Source of the DNA: a bacterium
GTDB lineage: Bacteria; CBDUZB01; JAGLHV01
Reading direction: 5' to 3'
NCBI GenBank assembly: GCA_023132075.1
Contig: JAGLYT010000012.1
Location: 1 to 13,591 of the forward strand
DNA length: 13,591 nucleotides
The position numbers and the translations under genes were made by a program. Of this stretch, positions 1 to 7,765 are shown in pieces. The stretch's first letter is position 1. Every line of letters begins with the position of its first letter. The notes under the pieces were generated by a model that saw only the letters and a program-made list of their open reading frames with translations, had not been told where the DNA came from and ran no database searches.

Positions 1-119
1 CACGAGCTCTTCCCGGAGGCGACGGAGCTGTGACTGTGGACAGAAAACTTTCTGCGCATTTCGAGCATACTGTTTGCATAACTAAAAACGGACCGCAAAT
101 CCTAACTGCTTGGGAGTAA
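1..119 (+). CDS. map: Methionine aminopeptidase type I, C-terminal fragment (5' end outside window)
   Basis: This is the last 38 codons of a gene that begins before the window, read in the frame starting at base 3 and ending at TAA 117-119. The residues [10 protein letters not shown] followed by [10 protein letters not shown] match the conserved C-terminus of type I methionine aminopeptidase, which removes the initiator Met from nascent proteins. The Glu in the HFEHT motif corresponds to the last metal-ligand glutamate of this di-metal enzyme. A short tail (AWE) follows the ILT at which many homologues end. The stop is 4 nt before the infA start, and the infA ribosome binding site lies within the last map codons, so the two are translationally close. 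The order map-infA-rpmJ is classical and supports the call. The fragment is richer in GC than the rest of the window (see findings). Confidence 0.88.
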   Translation, partial: RALPGGDGAVTVDRKLSAHFEHTVCITKNGPQILTAWE

Positions 120-123
120 ACCA

Positions 124-342
124 ATGACCAAAGAAGAACCCTTACAGGTAGCAGGCACAGTTACCGAGTCACTGCCTAATGCCACCTTTCGCGTAGAATT
201 GGAAAACGGCCACAAAATCCTGGCCCATATATCCGGCAAAATGAGGATGCATTTTATTAGAATATTACCGGGAGACAGGGTTAAAGTGGAATTGTCTCCT
301 TATGATTTAACCCGGGGAAGAATTACTTATAGAACGAAATAA
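124..342 (+). CDS. infA: Translation initiation factor IF-1
   Basis: This 72-residue protein has the normal IF-1 length and is a single OB-fold. Diagnostic stretches are [20 protein letters not shown] (residues 11-30), [20 protein letters not shown] (32-51) and the C-terminal [15 protein letters not shown]-1 occupies the 30S A site and cooperates with IF-2 and IF-3 during initiation. The ATG at 124 is preceded by GGGAG at 112-116 with 7 nt spacing, which fixes the start. It sits between map and rpmJ as in many bacterial spc operons. The 5' half of the gene (to about base 240) is near 49% GC with C exceeding G, whereas the 3' half falls to about 33% GC with G exceeding C. The protein itself looks intact and uniformly IF-1-like. 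Confidence 0.97.
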   Translation: MTKEEPLQVAGTVTESLPNATFRVELENGHKILAHISGKMRMHFIRILPGDRVKVELSPYDLTRGRITYRTK

Positions 343-371
343 AAATAATTTGTTTGATAGGGAGTAGTTAA

Positions 372-485
372 ATGAAAGTCAGGTCATCAGTTAAGCCAAT
401 GTGTAAGAAATGTAAAGTAATAAAAAGAAAAGGTGTTGTAAGGGTTATTTGTACTAATTTGCGGCACAAGCAGAAACAAGGATAA
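372..485 (+). CDS. rpmJ: 50S ribosomal protein bL36
   Basis: A 37-codon reading frame begins [16 protein letters not shown] and ends NLRHKQKQG, the full length and signature of bL36. Cys11, Cys14, Cys27 and His32 form the zinc ribbon of the zinc-binding (C+) version. The protein helps assemble and stabilise the large subunit near the 23S rRNA helices at the base of the L7/L12 stalk. GGAG at 361-364 lies 7 nt before the ATG. It falls between infA and rpsM, its usual place. Confidence 0.97.
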   Translation: MKVRSSVKPMCKKCKVIKRKGVVRVICTNLRHKQKQG

Positions 486-509
486 AGAAATATTGTGAGG
501 GAGGATTAA

Positions 510-911
510 ATGGCTCGTATTTCAGGGGTGGATTTACCACGGGATAAAAGGGTGGAAGTAGGGATTACCTATATTTATGGTATTGGAAGGATGTTGGCTC
601 TTCATATTTTAAAAGTATTGGAGATCGATCCTGATACCCGGGTGAAAAATTTGACCGAGGCAGAGATAAGTAAATTAAATAATTTTATTCAGGATAATAT
701 TAAAGTAGAAGGAGATTTACGACGGGAGGTTCATCAGAATATAAGAAGACTGATAGAAATCCGTAGTTATCGGGGTTTGCGGCATCGCAGGAATTTGCCT
801 TTAAGGGGGCAGAGGACGCGCACTAATGCACGAACTAAAAGAGGAAACAGAAGAACCGTAGGGTCTTCCCGTGTGGAAAAACAAAAGAGCGGGGCGTCTG
901 CAAAAAAATAA
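510..911 (+). CDS. rpsM: 30S ribosomal protein uS13
   Basis: The 133-residue product begins [20 protein letters not shown] and carries the helix-two-turn-helix signature YIYGIGR (residues 22-28), EGDLRREV, and the basic tail motif [20 protein letters not shown]. uS13 sits in the head of the 30S subunit and contacts 16S rRNA, the P-site tRNA and the 50S subunit through intersubunit bridges. The C-terminus continues about 20 residues past the NARTKRG motif as a basic tail, slightly longer than average. A strong Shine-Dalgarno (GAGGGAGGA, about 497-505) precedes ATG 510. It is the first gene of the rpsM-rpsK-rpsD-rpoA-rplQ (alpha operon) block. Confidence 0.98.
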   Translation: MARISGVDLPRDKRVEVGITYIYGIGRMLALHILKVLEIDPDTRVKNLTEAEISKLNNFIQDNIKVEGDLRREVHQNIRRLIEIRSYRGLRHRRNLPLRGQRTRTNARTKRGNRRTVGSSRVEKQKSGASAKK

Positions 912-978
912 CAACAAGTTAAGGGATAAGTGATATTTAGTTTTAATTTAAAATGTGTAAAAAAAAATAGGAGGGGAG

Positions 979-1371
979 ATGCCACCAAAGAAAAAGGGCG
1001 GAGTGAAGAAGAAGGTAATTAGAGGTGTGGTTCAGGGGCAGGCTCATATTCAATCAAGTTTTAATAATACAATTATAACTATAACTGATGAACATGGTAA
1101 AGTTTTGAGTTGCTCAAGTGCGGGTGCTGTAGGATTTAAAGGGGCGAAGAAAGGAACACCTTTTGCGGCACAAATTGCATCACAATCTTGTGCCAAAAAG
1201 GCGCAGGAAATGGGTTTAAAACAGGTAGCTGTTCTGGTTAAAGGGCCGGGGTCAGGAAGGGAAACAGCTATTCGGGCTTTACAATCGGCAGGGTTGATGA
1301 TTACTTCCATAAAAGACATAACTCCTATTCCTCATAATGGGTGTCGTCCGCCGAAACAAAGACGGGTATAA
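979..1371 (+). CDS. rpsK: 30S ribosomal protein uS11
   Basis: This 130-residue protein has a lysine-rich start ([13 protein letters not shown]) followed by the uS11 core: [50 protein letters not shown] and the C-terminal [16 protein letters not shown]. The NG pair in the HNGCRPPK motif is where isoaspartate is known to form in E. coli S11. The protein lies on the 30S platform at the mRNA exit side, next to the decoding region. AGGAGGGG (969-976) precedes ATG 979 at unusually close spacing. The 67-nt gap after rpsM is AT-rich and I see no terminator or promoter in it. Confidence 0.98.
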   Translation: MPPKKKGGVKKKVIRGVVQGQAHIQSSFNNTIITITDEHGKVLSCSSAGAVGFKGAKKGTPFAAQIASQSCAKKAQEMGLKQVAVLVKGPGSGRETAIRALQSAGLMITSIKDITPIPHNGCRPPKQRRV

Positions 1372-1396
1372 ATTAAAAAGGAGGACATGATTTAAG

Positions 1397-2023
1397 ATGG
1401 CTAGATATACTGGGCCGGTTTGTCGGCTGTGCAGAAGAGAAGGGACAAAATTGTTTTTAAAAGGGATTAGATGTTATACTCCTAAATGCATTATGGAAAA
1501 GAAAGCAGTGGCTCCCGGGCAACGCAGCCGAAGGAGAACCAAAATTTCAGAATATGCATTGCAATTAAGGGAGAAACAAAAAGCTAAAAGGATGGCGGGT
1601 GTTTTGGAACGTCAATTTCGTAGATATTTTCACATGGCCGAGAAGAAAAAAGGATTGACCGGAGAAAATCTCTTGCTTGAATTAGAATTGAGATTTGATA
1701 ATGTAGTTTTTCGTTTGGGGTTTTCGAGTTCGAAAAGAGAGGCAAGGCAACTTATTCGGCATAGGCATTTTTCAATAAATGGTAAGATAGTAGACATTCC
1801 TTCCTATGGAGTAAAAGTTCAGGATAAAATTACTCTTCGGGAAAAAAGCAAAGAAAATATTCAAATCAAAAGTGCATTGGAAGAAAGCAAAAAAAGGGGA
1901 TTGCCTTCCTGGTTGGAATTTGATGAAAAAAAACTGGAAGGGACCGTGCTTAATTTGCCCAATAGAGAAGAGATGTCGATACCGGTACAAGAGCAATTAA
2001 TTGTAGAATTATATTCTAAATAG
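1397..2023 (+). CDS. rpsD: 30S ribosomal protein uS4
   Basis: The 208-residue length is typical of bacterial uS4. The N-terminus carries a four-cysteine zinc site (Cys9, Cys12, Cys26, Cys31; CRLCR ... RCYTPKC), so this is the zinc-binding form. APGQRSRRR is the conserved basic stretch, and an S4 RNA-binding domain spans roughly residues 97-160 (LELRFDNVVFRLGF, SKREARQLIRH, HFSINGKIVDIPSY). uS4 is a primary 16S rRNA binder that nucleates 30S body assembly and also helps form the mRNA entry tunnel. AGGAGGA at 1379-1385 is the only Shine-Dalgarno in view and lies about 12 nt before ATG 1397, longer than usual. A closer ATG at 1387 opens only a two-codon frame (ATG ATT TAA). In E. coli, S4 represses this operon, but I see no evidence for or against that here. 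Confidence 0.98.
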   Translation: MARYTGPVCRLCRREGTKLFLKGIRCYTPKCIMEKKAVAPGQRSRRRTKISEYALQLREKQKAKRMAGVLERQFRRYFHMAEKKKGLTGENLLLELELRFDNVVFRLGFSSSKREARQLIRHRHFSINGKIVDIPSYGVKVQDKITLREKSKENIQIKSALEESKKRGLPSWLEFDEKKLEGTVLNLPNREEMSIPVQEQLIVELYSK

Positions 2024-2075
2024 TGATTTGTAAAATTTGTTTAGTAAATGCAAAACAAATACTTTAGATGGGGGT

Positions 2076-3044
2076 ATGAAAAAGATGATGTTTAATGATT
2101 TAGTTATCCCTGAAAGGCTTATTATTGATAAAGGGGAAAGTTCTGATGTTTACGGGAAATTTATTGCTGAACCGTTTGAAAGAGGATATGGTCATACAAT
2201 CGGTAATTCCTTGAGGAGAATTCTTCTTTCTTCTTTGGAAAGTGCGGCAGTGACTGCAGTGCGAATTAAAGGGGTAATGCATGAGTTTTCTGTTTTGCCG
2301 GGAGTAGTGGAAGATGTGACTAATATAGTATTAAACCTTAAATTGCTGCGTTTTAAATTATATTCTTCAGGTCCTGAGATACTTTATCTGCAAGTGTCCA
2401 AAGAAGGAAAGGTTACGGCAAAAGACATTAAAGGAAACTCTAATGTGGAAATTCTTAATTTAGATCAACATATTCTTACTTTGGATAATAATGGGAAAAT
2501 AGAGATGGAAATAGAAGTAAATAAAGGTCGTGGTTATGTTTCCAGTGAAAAGAATAAAAGGAAAGACCATCCTATTGGAACTATAGCGATGGATTCTATT
2601 TTTAGTCCTGTAGTCAGAGTGAATTATGAGGTGGAAGACACCAGAATAGAACAGGTAACCGATTATAATAGATTAATTATGGAGATATGGACGGATGGCA
2701 GTGTTTTACCTCAGGATGCCCTTGCTTATGCAGCTAAGATTTTGAAAGATTCTTTGACTATTTTTATTAATTTTGACGAAGAAAAAATTGTAGAAAAAAA
2801 AGAAGAAACAAAGGAAAAAGAGAAAGAAGATGGTCCTTCTCAAGAAATGCTTGGGCAATCCGTAGAAATTATTGAGCTCTCTGTGCGGGCTGCTAATTGT
2901 TTAAAAGAAGCAAAGATAAAAACTTTGGGAGATATAATAAAGAGAAAAGAAGATGATTTGTTACAACGTAGAAACTTTGGAAGAAAATCTCTGGAAGAAA
3001 TAAAAGAGAAACTTAAAGAATTAGGGCTTTCTTTGGGGATGTAG
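2076..3044 (+). CDS. rpoA: DNA-directed RNA polymerase subunit alpha
   Basis: The alpha subunit is the dimeric scaffold on which beta and beta' assemble, and its C-terminal domain contacts UP elements and activators. The product is 322 residues from ATG 2076 (MKKMMFNDLVIPERL). The N-terminal domain shows the signatures YGKFIAEPFERGYGHTIGNS, LRRILLSSLE and HEFSVLPGVVEDVT. A charged linker rich in Glu and Lys (about residues 232-256) leads to the C-terminal domain from about residue 259, with LSVRAANCLKEAKIKTLGDI and RNFGRKSLEEIKEKL. I chose ATG 2076 because GGGGG (2070-2074) precedes it and the protein then begins like its homologues. An in-frame TTG at 2037 would add 13 residues of no family likeness. 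Its neighbours rpsD and rplQ are as expected. Confidence 0.97.
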   Translation: MKKMMFNDLVIPERLIIDKGESSDVYGKFIAEPFERGYGHTIGNSLRRILLSSLESAAVTAVRIKGVMHEFSVLPGVVEDVTNIVLNLKLLRFKLYSSGPEILYLQVSKEGKVTAKDIKGNSNVEILNLDQHILTLDNNGKIEMEIEVNKGRGYVSSEKNKRKDHPIGTIAMDSIFSPVVRVNYEVEDTRIEQVTDYNRLIMEIWTDGSVLPQDALAYAAKILKDSLTIFINFDEEKIVEKKEETKEKEKEDGPSQEMLGQSVEIIELSVRAANCLKEAKIKTLGDIIKRKEDDLLQRRNFGRKSLEEIKEKLKELGLSLGM

Positions 3045-3101
3045 TAATATTTGAACATTGTGTGATTAAACTAATTAATTAGACTTGGAGGAAATGGTTT
3101 T

Positions 3102-3455
3102 ATGGGCAGAGCGAAAGTAGGAAGGCAATTGGGCAGAGATAGTGCGCAAAGGAAATCTTTATTGCGCAATTTGGCAAACGATTTATTTAAATATGAGGAG
3201 ATAAAAACTACGGAAGCTAAAGCAAAGGAATTAAAACGGTTTGCTGAAAAGATTATTACCCGTGCTAAAAAAGGTGATGCCCTTGCGCGTAGAATAATTA
3301 AAAAAGATATAACCAATAAAGAAATAGTAAAGAAACTTATAGACGTTTTAGCTGTTCGATATGCTCAGAGAAGTGGAGGGTATACCCGGATTTTGAAACT
3401 TGGTTTTCGTGCCGGAGATGGGGCACAAGTTTGTATGATTCAATTGACGGAATAA
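3102..3455 (+). CDS. rplQ: 50S ribosomal protein bL17
   Basis: The 117-residue protein contains the family hallmarks GRQLGRDSAQRKSLLRNLAN (residues 8-27), EEIKTTEAKAKELKRFAEK, and the C-terminal GGYTRILKLGFRAGDGAQVC. bL17 is an assembly protein of the large subunit located near the peptide exit tunnel. GGAGG at 3087-3091 lies 10 nt before ATG 3102. It is the last gene of the alpha operon, as in most bacteria, and the following spacer contains a likely new promoter. Confidence 0.98.
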   Translation: MGRAKVGRQLGRDSAQRKSLLRNLANDLFKYEEIKTTEAKAKELKRFAEKIITRAKKGDALARRIIKKDITNKEIVKKLIDVLAVRYAQRSGGYTRILKLGFRAGDGAQVCMIQLTE

Positions 3456-3513
3456 TTTATTTCTTGTTTTTCCCCTTTTCTTTTTTTATCCTTCATTTTC
3501 CGCTTTTATTTTA

Positions 3514-3541
3514 TCGACAATTAAAATATTGACAATAGAAT
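3514..3541 (+). promoter_or_regulatory. Candidate sigma70-type promoter for the mre operon
   Basis: TCGACA (3514-3519) and TAGAAT (3536-3541) resemble the -35 and -10 hexamers, each differing from consensus at one position, separated by 16 nt. Transcription would start near 3548, just upstream of the mreB ribosome binding site GGAGG (3556-3560). A nearby TTGACA (3529-3534) is a perfect -35 match but has no convincing -10 at the right distance. The upstream 55 bases are a pyrimidine-rich tract. This is pattern matching only. Confidence 0.45.
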
Positions 3542-3565
3542 TTAAATCTTATCGTGGAGGTAGGA

Positions 3566-4615
3566 ATGTTTAATTATTTGTTTGGAATATTTTCCAATGA
3601 TATGGGAATTGATTTGGGGACGGCGAATACCCTTGTTTATGTAAAGGGGGAAGGGATAATTTTGCGTGAACCTTCTGTGGTAGCAATTGACCGTGAAACA
3701 AGAAATGCTCTGGCAGTAGGATCGGAAGCAAAAAGGATGATTGGAAAAACACCGGCTAACATTATAGCTGTTCGTCCTATGCGCAACGGCGTAATTGCTG
3801 ATTTTGAAATTACGGAAAGAATGATTCGCTATTTTATAAAGAAGGTACATAATCGAAGAGCTTTGCTTCATCCGAGAATAGTAATAGGAGTTCCTTCGGG
3901 AATTACAGAGGTAGAGCGGAGAGCTGTAAGGGAATCAGCGTCTCAGGCGGGAGCCAGGGAAGTTCATTTAATTGAAGAACCTATGGCAGCAGCAATTGGT
4001 GCGGATATTCCGGTATATGAACCGGCGGGAAATATGATTGTAGACATAGGTGGAGGAACTACGGAAGTAGCAGTGATTTCTTTGGGTGGAATGGTGGTTA
4101 CTCATTCGGTGAGGGTGGCCGGAGATGAAATGGATGAATCCATTGTTCAATATTTCAAGAAAAAATATAATCTTTTAATCGGGGAACGTACGGCGGAAGA
4201 TGTGAAAATTAATATTGGTTCGGTTTCTCCTCAATTTGCGGAAATGGATTCAGTAGAAGTAAAAGGAAGGGATTTAGTTTCGGGTTTGCCTAAAACGGTT
4301 AAGATTAGCTCGGAAGAAGTGGGTAAGGCTTTGAGTGAGCCTATAAAGATTATTGTAGAGGGCATAAAAAATACTTTAGAAGAAACACCTGCTGAATTAT
4401 CCGCAGATTTAGTAGATAGGGGAATTATTTTAGCAGGGGGGGGAGCTTTGCTTAAGGGCTTGCCTGAACTTATCAAAAAAGAAACGGAACTTCCGGTAAG
4501 TATTGCTCCTGATCCGTTGACCTGCGTTGCCCTGGGAGCAGGAAAATATCTTGAGGAATTAGATGCTCTTAAAAGAGACAAAAACATAATGGATAAAGTG
4601 GAGAGAAAACGTTAA
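3566..4615 (+). CDS. mreB: Rod-shape-determining actin homologue MreB
   Basis: MreB forms membrane-associated antiparallel filaments that orient the peptidoglycan elongation machinery. The 349-residue product has the full actin-fold nucleotide site: phosphate-1 loop DLGTANT (residues 16-22), the EEPMAAAIG segment (137-145), phosphate-2 loop DIGGGTT (160-166) and adenosine motif [13 protein letters not shown] (286-298). The N-terminal MFNYLFGIF is an amphipathic or hydrophobic stretch like the membrane-binding end of other MreBs. ATG 3566 is chosen over an in-frame GTG at 3554 because the Shine-Dalgarno GGAGG (3556-3560) overlaps that GTG and sits 5 nt before the ATG. The stop codon directly abuts the mreC ATG. 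It heads mreB-mreC-mreD-mrdA-rodA. Confidence 0.98.
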   Translation: MFNYLFGIFSNDMGIDLGTANTLVYVKGEGIILREPSVVAIDRETRNALAVGSEAKRMIGKTPANIIAVRPMRNGVIADFEITERMIRYFIKKVHNRRALLHPRIVIGVPSGITEVERRAVRESASQAGAREVHLIEEPMAAAIGADIPVYEPAGNMIVDIGGGTTEVAVISLGGMVVTHSVRVAGDEMDESIVQYFKKKYNLLIGERTAEDVKINIGSVSPQFAEMDSVEVKGRDLVSGLPKTVKISSEEVGKALSEPIKIIVEGIKNTLEETPAELSADLVDRGIILAGGGALLKGLPELIKKETELPVSIAPDPLTCVALGAGKYLEELDALKRDKNIMDKVERKR

Positions 4616-5440
4616 ATGGCGGAGTTTATAGAAAAAAAGAAAACTCTGTTTACTTTTTTTTCTTTAATATTTGTTTCCGTTATTTTTATGTCTTTGCGGA
4701 TGGATCGGGAAGTCGGAGTCGTTAGAAATATTATTTTTTATGTTTTTTCCGCTGCACCGGCACATATAGATAATGTTTTAAGACAAAGCCATGGTGTAGC
4801 AGAAAGAATTTATGCTATGGGCTCAATTTATAAAGAAAATGTTAGATTGAAAAAAGACATTAAGCATTTTGTTAAAAAGGAAACGTATTTTGAAAAGTTA
4901 AAATTAGAGAATAAACGATTGGAAGAGATAGTTCAATATGAAAGTAATCTGTCTTATAAAAGGCAGGTTGTAGCCAGGATGATTGGGCGGGAACCTAATA
5001 GTTGGTATAATGCGATAATTATTAATAAGGGTACAAAAGACGGGATAAATAACGATGACATAGTAATTACTTATCAACAGGGTCGTGAGGGGGTAATAGG
5101 GAGGGTTATAGAAACCTCTTATTTTTCCTCGAAAGTTTTGTTGATTACGGATAGTAATTCTGCAATGGCGGCTTACATAAAAAGAAACAAAGAAGATGGA
5201 TTAATAGAAGGACAAAATAAAGAAGATTTAATAATGAAATATCTTAGTTCTAAAGCAAATGTTCAGGTTGGGGATGAGGTAGTAACGTCAGGGTACGGTG
5301 GCGTTTTTCCCGGACAAATAGTAATTGGGACAGTGAAAACCGTACGAGTGGAGGGTTCCCCCGGGTATTTTAGGGGGGCTTTGGTTTCTCCTGTTATAAA
5401 TCTTAATCGAATATCCGATGTTTTAGTAATTAAACGATGA
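4616..5440 (+). CDS. mreC: Rod-shape-determining protein MreC
   Basis: MreC is a single-pass inner-membrane protein whose extracytoplasmic part binds and activates PBP2. In the 274-residue sequence a short cytoplasmic basic start (MAEFIEKKK) is followed by a membrane segment at about residues 11-26. A coiled-coil-like stretch spans about 75-108 (ENVRLKKDIKHF, KLKLENKRLEEIV). The beta-rich MreC domain follows, with ARMIGREPNSWYNAIIINKG, VITYQQGREGVIGRV, VLLITDSNSAMAA, GDEVVTSGYGGVFPGQIVIG and the terminal NLNRISDVLVI. It begins one base after the mreB stop and overlaps mreD by 4 nt (ATGA), so translation is probably coupled. The nearest Shine-Dalgarno (GGAG, 4600-4603) is 12 nt away. Confidence 0.96.
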   Translation: MAEFIEKKKTLFTFFSLIFVSVIFMSLRMDREVGVVRNIIFYVFSAAPAHIDNVLRQSHGVAERIYAMGSIYKENVRLKKDIKHFVKKETYFEKLKLENKRLEEIVQYESNLSYKRQVVARMIGREPNSWYNAIIINKGTKDGINNDDIVITYQQGREGVIGRVIETSYFSSKVLLITDSNSAMAAYIKRNKEDGLIEGQNKEDLIMKYLSSKANVQVGDEVVTSGYGGVFPGQIVIGTVKTVRVEGSPGYFRGALVSPVINLNRISDVLVIKR

Positions 5441-5937
5441 AAAGATTTTCCTTCCTGTTTTTTACTTTCATTTTAATGTTAACTTTTCAATTTTCTTTTC
5501 TGTGGCGGTTTTCTTTTTTTGGTGTAATTCCTAATATAATATTGATTTCAATTGTTTGGTTTTCTCTCTTTAGAGGTTCCTATCAAGGGCAAATGCTGGG
5601 TTTTTTTACGGGGATAGTGGTAGATGCTTTTTCTATAGGCATTTTTGGTGCTAATGCGTTGCTTTTTACCGTTATTGGATTTTTTGTAGGATTGCTAAAA
5701 AAGAAAGTAGATGAAAGAAATATTTTTGTTCAGGGGTTGGTTGTTTTTTTTGCTACTTTGTTTTATTGTTTCGGGTTTTGGGTGTTGACAAAGATTTTTG
5801 GGGGAAGGAAAGTAATAATTTCAGAGAAAACATTATTATTTTTGCCCTTGTATAATGCGTTACTTGCCCCTTTATGTTTCGTCGTTTTAGTTTGGTGGGC
5901 GAAATTGTGGAGGGAGAAGACGTATGTGGCAGATTAA
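5437..5937 (+). CDS. mreD: Rod-shape-determining protein MreD
   Basis: This is a small, very hydrophobic 166-residue integral membrane protein with about five predicted membrane segments. The conserved MreD-type loop GFFTGIVVDAFSIGIFGANA (about residues 55-74) fits the G-x-D-x-S-x-G-x-A pattern of the family. MreD links MreC to the PBP2-RodA pair. Its start overlaps the mreC stop (ATGA) and its end overlaps mrdA by 14 nt. Sequence conservation in MreD is low, so the call leans partly on operon position. Confidence 0.93.
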   Translation: MKRFSFLFFTFILMLTFQFSFLWRFSFFGVIPNIILISIVWFSLFRGSYQGQMLGFFTGIVVDAFSIGIFGANALLFTVIGFFVGLLKKKVDERNIFVQGLVVFFATLFYCFGFWVLTKIFGGRKVIISEKTLLFLPLYNALLAPLCFVVLVWWAKLWREKTYVAD

Positions 5938-7765
5938 AAGTAATAGAATTGAATATCAAAAGTTTAAAAATAGAATTCTTCTTTTTCTTTATTTTGTGGT
6001 GCTTGTTTTTTTTGTCCTCTGCCTAAGACTTTTTCAATTACAAATTATAAACAAGCAATATTTTAAAGAAGTTTCTAAAGAAAATTGTATTCAAATTCTT
6101 TTTCAACAAGCTCCCCGGGGTGCGATTTTAGATAGGAAAGGGGATATTTTAGCAGATAACCGCAGTGCTTTTTCACTTCTTTTTTCACCTTTAAACCTGT
6201 CTGATTCCGATATAGAAAAATCTGTAGATAAAATAAATAATATTTTAGGTGAAGATAAAAATAAAGAGAATTTTATTCAGAAAATTTCTTTTCAAAAGAG
6301 ATATCCTTTTACTTACTCTTGCCTGATGAGAAATATTGGAAGAAAAAAAATGTTTCAATTTGCCGAAGAGAAGCCTAATATTCCGGGAATTAATATTCAA
6401 ACTGAAACCGTAAGATTTTATCCCCGCAAAAATTTTGCTTCTCATGTTTTAGGGCATATAGGGGAAATAAATAGTAATGAATTATTGAAAAGAAGGGATG
6501 AATGCCGGCAGGGGAATGTTGTGGGTAAAATTGGTATTGAAAAAGTTTACGATTCTGAATTAAGGGGGATAGAAGGAGGGAAGCAAATAGAAATTGATGC
6601 TCTTGGCCGTGAATTGCGCGTAGTGAGAGAGATAACACCGGCAAAGGGGAAAACATTAATGCTTACTATTGATAATAGATTACAGGTACTGGCTGAAAAT
6701 GCTTTGGGGGATGCTTCGGGGGTAGTAGTGATTTTGGATCCTCGAAATGGCGAGGTTTTAAGTTTAGTTAGTAAGCCTGATTTTGATTCTAATATTTTTA
6801 CTGTTCCGTTAAATACCAAAGAATGGAATCATTTTTTTAGTTCTCTTGAGTATCCTTTGTTAAATCGTGCAATTCAAGCTCAGTATGCACCTGGTTCGGT
6901 ATTTAAAATTTTAGTAACCCTTGCTGCTTTGGAAGAGAAAAAAGTTAATCTTAACGATACTGTTTTTTGTAAAGGATTCCTGACCTGCGGGAGAGAAGAG
7001 CGGGTTTTCAGATGTTGGAAAAGGAAAGGACACGGGAGACAGAATCTTATTCAGGCAGTGGCTAATTCCTGTGATGTATATTTTTATGAAATGGGATTAA
7101 AAATGGGAGTAAGGAATATATCTGATTATGCCAGGAAATTTGGGTTAGGGGAGAAAACAGGAATTGATTTGCCTTCGGAAAAAAAAGGACTTGTTCCCTC
7201 TCCTGAATGGAAGAAGAAAAAAATCGGCGATTCGTGGTTTGATGGGGATACCTTAAACTTTAGTATTGGGCAGGGATATCTTTTAGTAACACCGTTACAA
7301 ATGACTAATGCAGTTTGTGCCGTAGTTAATGGAGGGAAGTTGTATCGTCCTTATATAGTGAAAAAAGTTTTTGATGATAAAAATAACTTGATAAAGGAAA
7401 TAAAACCTTATAAAATAAGAGACATAAAAATATCTGATAGTACTTTAAAGTTTATAAAGAAAAGTTTGAAGGAAACCGTTGAAAAAGGTACGGGACGGGG
7501 CGCTTATGTAGAGAATCTTTCTATCGGGGGAAAGACAGGTACTGCAGAAAATCCTCATGGGGAAAATCATGCATGGTTTATTTGTTTTACACCGGTGGAA
7601 GACCCTCAATTAGTAGTTTGTGTTTTAGTTGAACATGGCGGAAGCGGAGGATCAGTGGCGGCTCCTGTAGCGCGTAAAATTTTACAGGGAGCAATTCCTT
7701 TTTTAAATGAAGGGAAAGAAAATAAGGATGTTTTAAAGGCGGGAATGGAAAACAATGGGTTTTAA
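5924..7765 (+). CDS. mrdA: Penicillin-binding protein 2, class B elongation transpeptidase
   Basis: PBP2 cross-links new peptidoglycan during lateral wall growth and pairs with RodA. The 613-residue protein has one N-terminal membrane anchor (about residues 18-41). A PBP dimerisation/pedestal domain opens with RGAILDRKGDILADN (about 67-81). The C-terminal transpeptidase domain has nucleophile motif SVFK (Ser325, Lys328), second motif SCD (Ser382-Asp384, the S-x-D variant common in PBP2s) and KTG at 537-539 (GGKTGTAENPHG). Cysteines in FCKGFLTCG and FRCWKRKGHG lie in the loop that holds a metal site in some PBP2s; whether this one binds metal cannot be seen. GGAGGGAG (5909-5916) lies 7 nt before ATG 5924, inside mreD. 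The end overlaps rodA by 11 nt. Confidence 0.97.
   Translation: MWQIKSNRIEYQKFKNRILLFLYFVVLVFFVLCLRLFQLQIINKQYFKEVSKENCIQILFQQAPRGAILDRKGDILADNRSAFSLLFSPLNLSDSDIEKSVDKINNILGEDKNKENFIQKISFQKRYPFTYSCLMRNIGRKKMFQFAEEKPNIPGINIQTETVRFYPRKNFASHVLGHIGEINSNELLKRRDECRQGNVVGKIGIEKVYDSELRGIEGGKQIEIDALGRELRVVREITPAKGKTLMLTIDNRLQVLAENALGDASGVVVILDPRNGEVLSLVSKPDFDSNIFTVPLNTKEWNHFFSSLEYPLLNRAIQAQYAPGSVFKILVTLAALEEKKVNLNDTVFCKGFLTCGREERVFRCWKRKGHGRQNLIQAVANSCDVYFYEMGLKMGVRNISDYARKFGLGEKTGIDLPSEKKGLVPSPEWKKKKIGDSWFDGDTLNFSIGQGYLLVTPLQMTNAVCAVVNGGKLYRPYIVKKVFDDKNNLIKEIKPYKIRDIKISDSTLKFIKKSLKETVEKGTGRGAYVENLSIGGKTGTAENPHGENHAWFICFTPVEDPQLVVCVLVEHGGSGGSVAAPVARKILQGAIPFLNEGKENKDVLKAGMENNGF

Noticed and set aside
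1-33. Reading frame 1 ends in [10 protein letters not shown] and a stop, as if an upstream gene ended at base 33.
   Set aside because: Frame 3 over the same bases gives the clear methionine aminopeptidase C-terminus in the expected map-infA position, so frame 1 is a shadow.
2037-2075. Longer rpoA starting at the in-frame TTG 2037.
   Set aside because: The 13 extra residues have no likeness to alpha subunits; ATG 2076 has a G-rich Shine-Dalgarno and gives a normal N-terminus.
3554-3565. Longer mreB starting at GTG 3554.
   Set aside because: That GTG overlaps the GGAGG ribosome binding site used by ATG 3566, and MFNYLFGIF is the usual MreB-type beginning.
3542-3871. 109-codon antisense open frame opposite the start of mreB.
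   Set aside because: It is the complement of conserved MreB motifs and shows no protein family features, so it is a shadow.
4436-4443. Run of eight G bases in mreB, considered as a frameshift or phase-variation site.
   Set aside because: It encodes the conserved LAGGGALL adenosine motif and the frame is intact on both sides; an essential-type gene with an obligatory Gly-rich motif explains the run.
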